Positions 54,701-58,950 of a DNA stretch of 64,000 nucleotides are shown one piece after another. The translations under genes were made by a program, and so were the position numbers. Source of the stretch: Rhipidocladum racemiflorum (Eukaryota > Streptophyta > Magnoliopsida > Poales > Poaceae); contig CM070571.1 in NCBI GenBank assembly GCA_036346355.1, forward strand, positions 49,620,293-49,684,292, given 5' to 3'. Below the pieces are notes generated by a model. It was not told where the DNA came from. It made no database searches and saw only the letters and a program-made list of their open reading frames with translations. Each line of letters opens with the position of its first letter. Position 1 is the first letter of the stretch.

Positions 54701-55300
54701 ACAGTAGAGATGACTCATGGGAAAAAAGACGCTCCAGGATCCTTGCCTTCAAAACTTATTTTGTACTTGAAGGCTAAGCCTACAAATTCGAGGGAAGTTG
54801 TTCGTTTGGTCAAGTGTAATCGTGGGTCTGATCAAGCAACTCTCATTTACTCATCAATTGACAAAGCTTGCAAAACCTATGGTCCAAATTCAACAAAGGT
54901 ACACAAACTTCCTTGTAAATAGAAATGAGTCAATGACGTGCTTCTACCCATCATAACATGGCATGTTTACTTCCAGACTAAAATATAAAATGGCTAATAT
55001 TTGTGTTGTCAAGATCAAACTCAGTGTGGAATGCATTTGATGTTGCCCATTATATTTTAGTTGTCCTGAGAGTGAATTGCTTATCTTACAAGTCTATGCA
55101 CTTTGCATTTTATGCTTTTGACCCTCCAGATACTGATGCATGCTCAGCTAACTACTGATTATTGAGCATGTTTTCTTCACTCTTGTTTGATTAATCTGAA
55201 AGATGCTTTTAACATTCTTCAGGAATTACTGAGATGGAAGGTACCAAGGCCATATGCCCCTCGCAATACTAGTGGTCGCACTGTTCAAGACATCATTTAG
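35..55300 (+). CDS. VPS13: VPS13-family lipid-transfer protein, 60 exons, 5' end outside window
   Basis: This is the long plant VPS13 form, a rod with a hydrophobic groove that moves glycerolipids between membranes at contact sites (family knowledge). Sixty exons with GT-AG borders join without any phase conflict to 4,116 codons plus a stop at 55298-55300. Exon coordinates are given in the block entries that follow. Diagnostic segments seen are the N-terminal IRYED motif, a PH domain, a C2-like domain, a dysferlin-type RRRRWVRSR motif, the SHR-BD start PYWIKNCS, and the ATG2_C-like segment. The chorein cap and start codon are missing; about 100 residues must lie upstream, judged from family length. 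The Arabidopsis At4g17140 type has the same domain order, from memory of the family. No frameshift or premature stop was found, so the gene looks functional despite more than 20 kb of transposon sequence in its introns. Exon borders were read by eye, so individual borders may be a few bases off. Confidence 0.95.
429..653 (+). mobile_element. Non-autonomous Helitron, 225 bp
   Basis: The 3' end TCGTAGCAACGCACGGGCAT, four more bases and CTAG (650-653) fits the known plant Helitron end consensus at every position, followed by T as expected for A/T insertion. The 5' end TCTCTATCTACTATATAAA is close to the plant Helitron start but not perfect. Inside are two direct copies of CAAGAAACGAAGCGTT. A relic of the same family lies at about 47499-47734. 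It sits in VPS13 intron 1. Confidence 0.75.
2951..3090. repeat. Cluster of CCGGA(C/T)A(G/C)TCCGG palindromes
   Basis: CCGGACAGTCCGG and CCGGATACTCCGG half-palindromes recur every 12-20 bases. The run of translated P/D/S/G repeats in this stretch is a side effect of the repeat and not a protein. A second cluster lies at 3674-3845. Both sit inside TIR element copy 1. Confidence 0.8.
3674..3845. repeat. Second cluster of CCGGA...TCCGG palindromes
   Basis: Repeated CGGACACTCCGG, CCCGGAGACTCCGGGTT and CCGGATACTCCGGGTT motifs lie here, next to the TATA-like site on the minus strand. The position suggests upstream sequence of a retrotransposon LTR read on the minus strand (inference). Confidence 0.75.
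4821..6157. mobile_element. Mutator-like (MULE) element, 1.3 kb, 9-bp target duplication
   Basis: Ends are inverted repeats of about 60 bp. The left begins GAGTAAATTGGACTACAAGT and continues through AACTTGTGAGG and GCGCATCTAG; the reverse complement of the right begins GAGTAAATTACACCACAGGT and continues through the same motifs. AGGAAACAA flanks both sides (4812-4820 and 6158-6166). A 9-bp duplication and long TIRs are typical of Mutator-like elements. No transposase is seen. The interior (about 5040-5860) is GC-richer than the ends and may be captured host sequence (Pack-MULE), which I could not identify. Confidence 0.75.
6727..7903. other. VPS13 intron 2, no clear element
   Basis: An intron of 1.2 kb. 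About 7290-7520 is a GC-richer stretch with repeated GACTAGT/CTAGTTG-type words that may be an old transposon fragment. No TIR or target duplication could be defined. Confidence 0.5.
7904..12327 (+). CDS. VPS13: VPS13 exons 3-9: N-terminal groove segment
   Basis: Exons 7904-8007, 8091-8208, 9260-9361, 9435-9623, 9703-9860, 11980-12138 and 12235-12327 (v35-v342). Exon 3 holds the family signature GNLKVTISNVHIRYED. Exon 4 continues with GHPFASGFILSKLAAVTVDE and exon 5 with a Trp-rich stretch. Exons 7-8 carry RAWWRYAM and a basic/aromatic helix (FSWERTRHLCQLRRRY), the usual 'WW-YA' element of VPS13 N-termini. These residues form the first groove units that carry acyl chains (family knowledge). 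Exon 9 ends in a WWPFGW tryptophan cluster split over the splice site. Confidence 0.93.
8209..9259. other. VPS13 intron 4 with G12 tract and GA-rich stretch
   Basis: Twelve consecutive G lie at 8429-8440. A GAGGGAG-rich stretch follows at about 8640-8770. The open frames here (for example 8465-8779) are low-complexity, so I do not call a gene. Confidence 0.6.
11071..11370 (+). mobile_element. LTR-like sequence in VPS13 intron 7
   Basis: The segment holds two direct copies of AAGATCTCACTAAGA (about 11082 and 11133). It ends TTGACAACA, a typical CA end, and is preceded by a purine-rich GATGAGGGAGGCAAG that could be a polypurine tract. This looks like a copia-type solo or 3' LTR. I found no 5-bp target duplication and no coding part, so both borders are uncertain. 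The rest of intron 7 (9861-11979) shows nothing firm. Confidence 0.4.
13149..13619. mobile_element. TIR element copy 2, 471 bp, 8-bp target duplication
   Basis: The left end is CATGGTTATTAAGGCGTCGC and the right end is TTGCCGTGATAACCATG. TTAAAGAT is duplicated perfectly at 13141-13148 and 13620-13627. It is reversed relative to copies 3 and 4: its left end matches their right end. The core (13200-13460) is very GC-rich, with GGGAGGAGG/GGCGGCG runs that create Gly/Arg-rich frames in all readings. It lies in VPS13 intron 9 (12328-14222), in which I see no other clear element. Confidence 0.8.
14223..19240 (+). CDS. VPS13: VPS13 exons 10-15: groove segment before PH domain
   Basis: Exons 14223-14574, 15075-15188, 17979-18074, 18211-18278, 18832-18952 and 19028-19240 (v342-v663). 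Exon 10 contains LTKEEWQAINKLLSYQPDDD, a family landmark; Trp-rich and acidic positions flank it. Exon 11 has the DVTFLRAPIDMDLDWQL stretch and exons 12-13 the SYERFLEFIKRSN helix and coiled MKLEQVTRRAQEQL segment. Exons 14-15 give the beta-strand repeat IDLDAPKVRIPL, typical of the VPS13 groove. Intron 13 carries an unusual tandem duplication beginning at its 5' splice site. Confidence 0.93.
14575..15074. other. VPS13 intron 10, nothing recognised
   Basis: An AT-rich 500-bp intron with an ordinary T-rich acceptor. No repeat or TIR was seen. Confidence 0.6.
16432..17259. mobile_element. hAT-type MITE, 828 bp, 8-bp target duplication
   Basis: The left end is TAGGGATGAAAACGGATCG; the right end is its near-exact inverse (CGATCTGTTTTCATCCCTA). 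CATATCAC is duplicated at 16424-16431 and 17260-17267. The subterminal regions are full of (A/C)GGAT and ATCCG words on opposite strands. No transposase. It lies in VPS13 intron 11 (15189-17978). The flanking 15189-16431 contains a CA-rich stretch near 15780 and a (CTC)n run near 16087-16112 and nothing else clear. Confidence 0.8.
18279..18408 (+). repeat. 66-bp tandem duplication starting at the intron 13 donor
   Basis: Unit 1 (18279-18344) starts with the splice donor GTACACGTATTC. Unit 2 starts at 18345 with the same bases and is preceded by AAAG, so a second potential donor exists. The copies differ by about one substitution plus a change at the end. Use of the distal donor would add 66 nt that contain an in-frame TAA. 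Confidence 0.85.
18537..18559 (+). repeat. G23 homopolymer in VPS13 intron 13
   Basis: Twenty-three consecutive G lie on the coding strand, preceded by GGGGC and followed by (GA)n. The length may be affected by sequencing. It could form a G-quadruplex in the transcript (inference). Confidence 0.8.
19709..21280 (+). CDS. VPS13: VPS13 exons 16-20: PH domain
   Basis: Exons 19709-19936, 20035-20144, 20593-20689, 20949-21047 and 21140-21280 (v664-v888). A PH domain runs from about v735 to v841. The first strands include AEWHTCYVVLSGMYLYILES, and the C-terminal helix carries the invariant Trp (v829, in KANWMKALVQATYRAS). A Ser/Pro/Thr linker follows (STTPEPSTPRLSS). A PH domain placed between the N-terminal and middle groove parts is a mark of the long plant VPS13 form (family knowledge). 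Binding to phosphoinositide or protein is inferred from the fold; I did not identify a lipid-binding site. Confidence 0.92.
21436..25572 (+). CDS. VPS13: VPS13 exons 21-28: middle groove segment with acidic linker
   Basis: Exons 21436-21501, 22084-22554, 22789-23109, 23435-23566, 24442-24555, 24632-24816, 25224-25332 and 25429-25572 (v889-v1402). Exon 22 starts with a beta segment and then a long Asp/Ser/Asn-rich linker (about v940-v1060), probably disordered. Exons 23-28 return to alternating hydrophobic strands, with WGWLCDIRKPG, a VFLYRFVQEF motif over exons 25/26, and YIQLDLGQLKV across exons 26/27, all recognisable VPS13 groove elements. Introns here are short and largely free of transposons. 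Confidence 0.92.
26316..27767 (+). CDS. VPS13: VPS13 exons 29-31: middle groove segment
   Basis: Exons 26316-26591, 26785-27402 and 27552-27767 (v1403-v1772). Exon 30 is 618 nt and contains LILDYRWRSSFQSFVIRIQQP followed by a helix (VLDFLLPVVEYFVPS) and DDIILCDPVFFQRENVIQLS, in the order expected for the VPS13 middle region. Exon 31 begins NAALLRKCVYLNTGSSYSIS and ends in a Ser/Asn-rich tail. The next coding exon is 7.8 kb away, across a transposon-filled intron. Confidence 0.92.
27768..29303. other. 5' part of VPS13 intron 31
   Basis: A 38-bp direct repeat (core CATCGGAGTTGCTTTTGTGA) occurs near 28920 and 29046. A short inverted pair, TGGTGCCGTTTA and TAAACGGCACCA, lies between and beside them (about 28951 and 29022). 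A GTCGTAAAGTCGAGTCGAGTCG-type stretch lies near 28855. About 29160-29300 is GGCGG-rich. No coding sequence. Confidence 0.5.
30249..30482. repeat. Inverted duplication of the gag start, 100-bp arms
   Basis: Bases 30249-30348 are the reverse complement of 30383-30482, with about 5 differences in 100, all transitions. The spacer of 34 bp is a CTCCC-rich tract, and the left outer flank (30213-30247) is GAGGG-rich. The right arm is the normal gag start of copia A. The left arm is the extra, flipped copy. A transcript would fold into a long hairpin. Confidence 0.85.
30424..31740 (+). pseudogene. Copia A gag and protease, broken
   Basis: Gag frame at 30469-31005 has GQRLWEFLTGEL, a copia gag helix pattern, and ends in a frame change. 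A zinc knuckle (CTYCNKSGHVEQFC) lies in another frame at about 31169-31212. The protease motif DSGASFHMTS follows near 31443, with an in-frame TAG just upstream of it (about 31434). The remaining segment ends at the start of a GAG-pre-integrase region. Several frameshifts make it non-functional. Confidence 0.8.
31869..32106 (+). mobile_element. 5' LTR of copia element B
   Basis: Begins TGTTAGACTACCATATATGG and ends TTCTCA or TTCTCACA, directly followed by the primer site TGGTATCAGAGCT at 32109. The size of about 238 bp is normal for a small copia LTR. The matching 3' LTR is not in the intron. Confidence 0.75.
32109..34436 (+). pseudogene. Copia B gag-protease-integrase, truncated
   Basis: Gag has the NYSRWRELFEILVGKF motif (near 32310). 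Later gag frames are shifted and Gly/Pro-rich, with no intact zinc knuckle seen. Protease WYMDSGASSHVTSDSG lies at about 33322. A stop and frame change near 33418 lead into a 356-residue open frame (33413-34483). That frame has the integrase HHCC finger (WHRRLGHP ... CHACQLGKH) and all three acidic residues of the DDE core (HCDLWTS, CDNGREF, GKAERIIR). Sequence similarity stops near 34436, inside the integrase C-terminal part. RT, RNase H and the 3' LTR are missing. Confidence 0.85.
34437..35560. other. 3' part of VPS13 intron 31
   Basis: AT-rich, no transposon end or coding sequence recognised. It joins the broken copia B directly, so the deletion breakpoint lies near 34436-34470. Confidence 0.55.
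35561..41715 (+). CDS. VPS13: VPS13 exons 32-38: two tandem W/PPGY repeats (Vps62/DUF946-like)
   Basis: Exons 35561-35664, 35781-36076, 36203-36287, 40208-40516, 40685-41071, 41154-41472 and 41557-41715 (v1773-v2325). Two repeats of roughly 225 residues are visible. Each has RIW...KGD (Trp v1901, v2134), then WRP..P....GDC (Trp v1916, v2148), then W-x-PVPPPGY-x-x-LGC (Trp v1985, v2207), then SIW(R/K)V (Trp v2045, v2267). Motif spacing is 222-233 residues throughout. The motifs resemble the plant Vps62/DUF946 family, by recollection. The function of this insert is not established; a beta-rich interaction module is inferred. Confidence 0.9.
36288..37267. other. 5' part of VPS13 intron 34
   Basis: The stretch 36700-37195 contains scattered CTGAAACC/CCGGAACT words and may be an old TIR element. 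No clean ends or duplications were found. No gene. Confidence 0.45.
37268..39696 (+). mobile_element. Non-coding LTR retrotransposon (LARD/TRIM-like)
   Basis: A 5' LTR remnant (about 37268-37349) ends ...CCATCTAACA and is followed at 37350 by TGGTATGAGAGC, a one-base variant of the Met-tRNA primer site. A related 3' LTR (39563-39696) starts TGTGTAAAGGGTATTT after a GAGGGGG polypurine tract and ends ...CCATGTAACA. About 80 bp of the two LTRs align clearly (shared GTACTCTATAT and CTTGGGCT). The interior has no gag or pol motif. TIR element copy 3 is inserted inside. No target duplication could be confirmed. Confidence 0.65.
38854..39464. mobile_element. TIR element copy 3, 611 bp, 8-bp target duplication
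   Basis: The left end is CATGGTTATCACGACGCC and the right end is GGCGCC...TTAATAACCAGG. The flanks ATGACGAC (38846-38853) and ACGACGAC (39465-39472) match at 7 of 8. CCTAGGCG motifs lie inside both ends. The GC-rich interior holds a tandem duplication with a 185-bp period (CCATACCACGGGG at 39042 and 39227). It shares the segment GGGGATCTCCGGTTCAGG with copy 4. Confidence 0.8.
39697..40207. other. 3' end of VPS13 intron 34
   Basis: AT-rich sequence with two near-identical words AAAGATGCAA(C/T)GGGCCTT at about 39989 and 40015. Nothing else was recognised. Confidence 0.55.
41796..44083 (+). CDS. VPS13: VPS13 exons 39-44: groove end and C2-like domain
   Basis: Exons 41796-41959, 42063-42243, 42333-42602, 42682-42882, 43236-43290 and 43953-44083 (v2326-v2659). 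Exons 39-41 carry further strands (PLNANLSSANLDMLMETLISW). A C2-like domain covers about v2517-v2650. It opens with YYVVIQIFESKGLP, continues with the Trp-containing strand HHAKWNEHFIFEVPEQ, then LEIEVTNLASKAGKGEVLGS. These are the usual C2 landmarks, including a variable loop after the first strand. Clear calcium-ligand aspartates are few (IDDGND only), so calcium binding is uncertain. Confidence 0.9.
42984..43079 (+). repeat. 48-bp tandem repeat in VPS13 intron 42
   Basis: Two units (42984-43031 and 43032-43079) beginning GTAATATC(A/G)TGACCAGC, each ending near GATGAATAATTGGT, with about 4 differences. The rest of intron 42 (42883-43235) and of intron 43 (43291-43952) shows nothing, apart from a short doubled ATTTTAAGGCCTCCATT near 43754. 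Confidence 0.8.
44219..46043 (+). CDS. VPS13: VPS13 exons 45-47: dysferlin/peroxin-like domain
   Basis: Exons 44219-44728, 44883-45695 and 45967-46043 (v2660-v3126). A dysferlin-type module (DysF, also in peroxisomal peroxins and TECPR proteins) spans about v2795-v2900. It is rich in Trp: WYRPISGWTS, then PPGWRWTSPWKIE, DGWAYAADF, and the closing basic RRRRWVRSR (v2885-v2893). The motif order matches the family. Exon 46 also contains a Ser/Gln-rich linker and LPWTAMIRDMNLCLQVRPVS. The partner of the module is not predictable from sequence. Confidence 0.9.
46421..46573. mobile_element. Stowaway-like MITE, 153 bp
   Basis: Starts CTCCCTCCATTAAAAAATG after TA and ends CAGCAGGAG before TA. The CTCCCTCC start and the TA duplication are standard for grass Stowaway elements. 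The right end has drifted (GCAGGAG in place of GGAGGGAG). It lies in VPS13 intron 47 (46044-48082). Confidence 0.65.
47343..47391 (+). repeat. Compound dinucleotide repeat CT-AT-GT-GC
   Basis: (CT)6 then (AT)6 then (GT)5 then (GC)5, followed by GTGCG, each block passing to the next without a gap. The alternating purine-pyrimidine part can adopt Z-form DNA or self-pair (inference). It lies in VPS13 intron 47. Confidence 0.85.
47499..47734 (+). mobile_element. Helitron relic related to 429-653
   Basis: It is homologous to the intron-1 Helitron from AAAGTGAGAGTTTC to the final CTAG (47731-47734). The 5' terminus (TCTCTATCTACTAT) is replaced by unrelated sequence, and the 3' end has two changes (GCATGGACAT for GCACGGGCAT). 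It carries four rather than two CTTAATTGCCC(T) units. Confidence 0.7.
48083..52776 (+). CDS. VPS13: VPS13 exons 48-53: SHR-BD/VAB adaptor-binding region
   Basis: Exons 48083-48548, 48640-48726, 51462-51617, 51707-51891, 51971-52504 and 52599-52776 (v3126-v3661). Exon 48 has the signature RLFVPYWIKNCSSIPLSYRI, start of the SHR-BD domain named for its binding to SHORT-ROOT in the plant paralogue SHRUBBY (literature knowledge). In yeast and animals the same region is the Vps13 adaptor-binding domain recognising PxP peptides. Exon 52 (534 nt) carries SMFLPLRFRQVGGDDYSWRN and SASFFWEDLGRRRLLEVLVDG, both conserved. Intron 49, between exons 49 and 50, is 2.7 kb and holds a reversed copia fragment. 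Confidence 0.93.
48990..51062 (-). mobile_element. Ty1/copia element C, 3' half, reversed
   Basis: On the minus strand this reads a Pro/Ser-rich spacer, then the start of reverse transcriptase (HPEWLAA), the NGEL and GYSVPDDQ motifs, and RNase H ending FFTKAQTRARHTFYLSKL with a stop. Next come the polypurine tract TTTGAGGTGGG and an LTR start TGTTAGAAGTATATTG near 49073. The RT active site reads YVYD in place of YVDD, and several frames are shifted, so it is dead. The 5' half (gag to integrase) and most of the LTR are missing. It fills VPS13 intron 49. Confidence 0.85.
50289..50443. mobile_element. Mutator-type MITE, 155 bp, inside copia C
   Basis: Imperfect inverted arms of about 55 bp (left TTGATCATTTGCCCTC, right reverse complement TTGATGATTTACCCTC). 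ATCTAACAG is duplicated at 50280-50288 and 50444-50452. It interrupts the RT coding sequence just before the NGEL motif, and the duplicated 9 bases are RT codons on each side, so the insertion is later than copia C. Confidence 0.75.
53058..54279 (+). CDS. VPS13: VPS13 exons 54-57: ATG2_C-like amphipathic segment
   Basis: Exons 53058-53200, 53280-53406, 53556-53777 and 53923-54279 (v3661-v3944). Exon 57 encodes a Gly/Ala-rich run, GGGALAKGLFRGVTGILTKP followed by GVEGFVQGVGKGLIGAAAQP. This is the ATG2_C-like amphipathic helix block that binds lipid droplets, mitochondria or autophagic membranes in VPS13 and ATG2 proteins (family knowledge). Exon 56 contributes QPLQLLSGVDILGNASSAL, the conserved linker just before it. 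Confidence 0.94.
54376..55300 (+). CDS. VPS13: VPS13 exons 58-60: C-terminal PH-like domain and stop
   Basis: Exons 54376-54534, 54617-54898 and 55223-55300 (v3945-v4116). The domain has strands LPKGKILLITHRRVILLQ and SVVWDVLWDDLVTVEMTHGK and ends with a helix before the last intron, matching the VPS13 C-terminal PH-like domain used for membrane targeting. The last exon encodes a short basic tail ending GRTVQDII and a TAG stop at 55298-55300. Confidence 0.93.
54899..55222. other. VPS13 intron 59
   Basis: A 324-bp AT-rich intron with a normal donor and acceptor and no recognised element. Confidence 0.6.
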
Positions 55301-55437
55301 TATATGATACACTTTAATGATCAACAGACACTAGATGCACTTGCATGTTTATGATGTCCAAGAAAAAATGCAAGCGTTTTGTGGATGACTAGAGTTGCGT
55401 TCGAGCATGATACAATCAATACCCTGCTAGAGCAAAG
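55301..55437 (+). other. VPS13 3' UTR, first part
   Basis: Sequence after the TAG stop. At 55438 there is a good donor, AAAG|GTATGG. A matching acceptor, TTTTGCAG|GTATCG, lies at 58734/58735, so the 3' UTR may be spliced. RNA data would be needed to confirm. Otherwise the transcript ends within a few hundred bases here. Confidence 0.45.
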
Positions 55438-55715
55438 GTATGGACACCTTAAATGCTTGTGTGTTACATCTATCATTGGTTTCTCTTAGAATCATCATGT
55501 TCATCATTATTTATGATTACTGTTTGTCAAGTGTTCCTAGGCTTATCTGTAGTGAGGTGCCTAGTTTTCACTTTTCTGTATCAAAATGATAATTATTGTT
55601 TATGCTAAATATGCATTTACAAATGAGGAATTGACTCAATGTGGCCTCCTTTGTTTCTCTAATATGCTTGAGAGTTTTTATAATTTTCAAAACTGAAGTT
55701 TGAATAAAACTTTCA

Positions 55716-55917
55716 GCTTCTGTTTCGAAAAACTATGAAGAATTTGCTTACAACTAGCACCAAACTTATGGTGCTAACCTACCAACCAACCAGCCTTTTG
55801 TCCAAAACAAGTTGAGGCTTCTGTTTCGAAAAACTATGAAGAATTTGCTGACAACTAGCACCAAACTTATGGTGCTAACCTACCAACCAACCAGCCTTTT
55901 GTCCAAAACAAGTTGAG
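55716..55917 (+). repeat. 101-bp tandem duplication
   Basis: Two units (55716-55816, 55817-55917) beginning GCTTCTGTTTCG and ending CAAGTTGAG, with one difference. It lies immediately next to the 3' end of the reversed LINE and may be part of its insertion border or of its 3' tail. Confidence 0.9.
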
Positions 55918-55929
55918 TAGGCTAGTAAT

Positions 55930-58640
55930 AAAACCCAATCAAAGTCAAAAGACCCGTAAACCTTTGATCTTAAGCCATGATTTCGGTATGTAAATTGCTA
56001 ACTTTCATGCACTCCTATCCAATGCTAACTCTTTGGATACATTTCAATCTCTAAGTCTCTTTTAACTACTTTCCACGTCAATCTTGGTCGACCTTTCTTA
56101 TGTTTTCAAGACAGCTTAAAATTTCACTATACACCGATGTCTTAGGAGATTTCCGATGGAGATGTCCAAACCATCTCAAACGAGGTTGAACAAGCTTTTC
56201 TTTAATTAATGCCACCCTAATCCTATTACGTATATCATCATTGTGGATTTAATCTCACCGTGTATGACCATAGATCCATCGCATCATCTGTATCTCTGCT
56301 ACGCTCATCTTTTATACATGTCTTTTTGTCGGCAACGTTCTACTACATACATCATCGCATGTCTGATTACAGTCCTATAAAATTTACCATTTAATTTTTA
56401 AGGGATTTTTTTTTTATCAAATACGACACAAGATGCTTGTTGTCATTTCACCCACCCCACTTGTATCATGTGGCCTATATCTTCATCAATCTTGACATCA
56501 CTCTATTGTATCGATCCCAAATATCGAAAAATTTTCTTCATGGTACTACTTTTCCGTCCAAACTAACATATCTGTCATCTGCCATAGCACCGTTGAAAAA
56601 ACACATCATATACTCAGTTTTAGTCCTAAATCTAAAGCCCTTCGATTTTGTTGTCTTTCTCCACGGCTCTAGTTTTCTAACACCTACACTACTCTCGTCA
56701 ATTAGCACCACATCCATGGTTATCACGGCGCTCTGGCGAGGCAAGTCACCTTCGGGGCGCCTGGATGCCTAGACGCCTAGGCGGGCACCTAGGCGAAGAT
56801 TAGGCGATCAAAAAAACTCTGTTAATATCAGTATATCCCTCTCAACCAGTCTCATACTCTCTGGAAGATTCACTGTTAATATCAGTAGATTCACATTTTC
56901 GGCCCACTTAGCCAGCCCAGCCCAGCTGCATGCCTGCCTCCCAACCCCTAAGTCCCTAACCCTACTCTTCTTGTCTCCCTGATTCCCCATGCCCCCACGC
57001 AGCCGCCGCCCCTTCAGCCTCCACTCCCCTTTCCCTTTCCTTCCCTGCGCCTCCGCTCGAGACAACGATGACGACGGAGGAGGCGACGGCCAACCAGAGG
57101 CGACGGCGGAGGCGCAGCCCGAGGGGGGATCTCCGGTTCAGGTGAGGCGAGCTGGCGCGGCGAGCTCCAACGGCCGACTGGACGCCTAGGCGCCGCCGTA
57201 ATAACCGTGACCACATCATCAGCAAAACGCATACACCAAGGAATGCTAACCCATCATGTAGTCTTAACTTAATAGGAAAGTCACTGGTATAGCTATCACA
57301 TGCTCTAACATTAGCCACAACATGGTCAACCTCTCGGGCATAAAACCAAATTAGTTTTTCATCACGCTAGCTACTCTTCTTGAACAATGCTCATTCACTC
57401 GCTCCCAAAGCTTCATTGTATGGCTTATGAGCTTAATTCCTCTATAATTAGTACAAATTTGAATCTCCTTTATTCTTAAAAATTGGCATTAATGTGCTTC
57501 TCCGCCACTTGGTAGGCATCTTGTTCCACCTAAAATGCTATTAAATAACTTAGTTAACCAAATGATCGCCACGTCTCCAAGGCATTTCCATACCTCGATA
57601 GGAATGGTATTAGGTTCCAACATCTTGCCTACTTTCATCCTTTTTTAGGCTTTTCTTACTTCAGACCCTTGAAGGCCTCGAACTAACCGTCTATTGGTGT
57701 CGTTAAAAGCATCAACCAATTTAATCATACTACCCCTGTTGTTTTTATTGTAAAACTTGTCGAAGTATTCTCTCCTGATCTCGTCGTTTTTCACTAGAAG
57801 TCTATTTGTATCATCTTTGATGCATTTAACTTGGTTGAAATCTCTCATCTTCCTTTCTCTAATTTTAGCCATCTTGTATATGTCGTCCTCACCCTCCTTT
57901 GTACTGAGCTTCTGCTGTCCTCACCCTCCTTTGTACTGAGCTTCTGCTTCGTGCCTTACTCACTGCTTTCTTTACATTCTTTTTCGGTGCTTTGTTGTAC
58001 GTTGTCGTTGCTCTTATCATGTTACACATGCTTGTAGCATGCCGTCTTGATTGTCTTTTGCACTTCCTCATTCCACCACCAAGTGTCTTTAGGTTCGCAT
58101 CTAGTCCTCCAACTCACTTCACACACCACCACAGCCACATTCCTAATGCAAATTATCATCTATGACCACGTATTATTCACATCTTCTTCCATGTTCCATA
58201 TCCCTTCCGCGATCATACTCAACTTAAAACGCTCATGAGGTGTCCCCTTTGATCTTCCATGTACCACTTCGTCATCGTGACTTTGTGACTTTAGCCGGTC
58301 AAGCCCGTATCCTAAATCTAAAATTCGAGACTACCTACTTATGTTGTAACCAAAACCTCCATGCACCCTCTCAAACCCTGTATCACTGCTAGGCACCCTT
58401 TTAACCATGTCACTTGGATCTTCGTAAAATTGCTTCTTAATGGCTTCACTCAAATCTACTTGTAGAGCATAAACACTAATAAGTGCAAAATCAAGTCACC
58501 AATGACTAGCTTGACTAGGATAATCCTATCCACATGTCACCTCACGTTAACAACTACACGCTTGAGGCTCTTATTGATTAAGATGTTTGCTTCATTTTTG
58601 TTCCATTCTATTTCAGTATGACACAACTTGAAGCCATTAA
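55930..58640 (-). mobile_element. RTE-type LINE, reversed, degenerate
   Basis: Minus-strand fragments occur in the expected order: the end of an endonuclease-like region (about 58300-58640), a linker with VKCIKDDTNRLLVKNDE and DTNRRLVRG (57645-57872), the reverse-transcriptase region with RFADDVV (about 57220), and the C-terminal LRWFGHLHRK motif (about 56150). Stops and frameshifts are frequent. The RT active-site codons are split by TIR element copy 4. A 32-bp tandem duplication lies at 57885-57948. The exact ends were not defined. Confidence 0.8.
56715..57209. mobile_element. TIR element copy 4, 495 bp, 8-bp target duplication
   Basis: The left end is CATGGTTATCACGGCG and the right end is CGCCGCCGTAATAACCGTG. 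ACCACATC is duplicated perfectly at 56707-56714 and 57210-57217. The interruption falls in the FADD active-site codons of the reversed LINE, and removal of the element plus one duplicate restores continuity there, so the borders are certain. The interior is GC-rich and shares GGGGATCTCCGGTTCAGG with copy 3. Confidence 0.9.
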
Positions 58641-58734
58641 TATATGAGCTTGCAAGAAGTCAGGGATCGTAACTTTTTGATTGGCATTAATAGTAGATAT
58701 GGATTATGTTTCATGTTGCGCTTATGTTTTGCAG

Positions 58735-58950
58735 GTATCGGTATGTTCACACCTTCGGTAGTTGCCAATTAAGAGAGACGATTTGTCTATATGATAATGT
58801 TGGGACATCAGCATATACCAGTGGTTCTCATTGCCTTACATGTACATAGCTTTTTAGGCAACCCAAATTTGGTGATGTAAATTTTAGAATCTTTATTATT
58901 ATCAAATTTACAACAGCATATTCTGGTAATTGCCCATAATGAAACGGATT
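58735..58950 (+). other. Possible last 3' UTR exon of VPS13
   Basis: It follows a clear acceptor (TTTTGCAG, 58727-58734) and has no coding frame of interest. It contains TGTAAATTTTAGAATC and AT-rich motifs suitable for polyadenylation. The sequence between the LINE 5' region and this point looks like unique DNA. Assignment as the terminal UTR exon is inference from the splice-site pair only. Confidence 0.35.
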
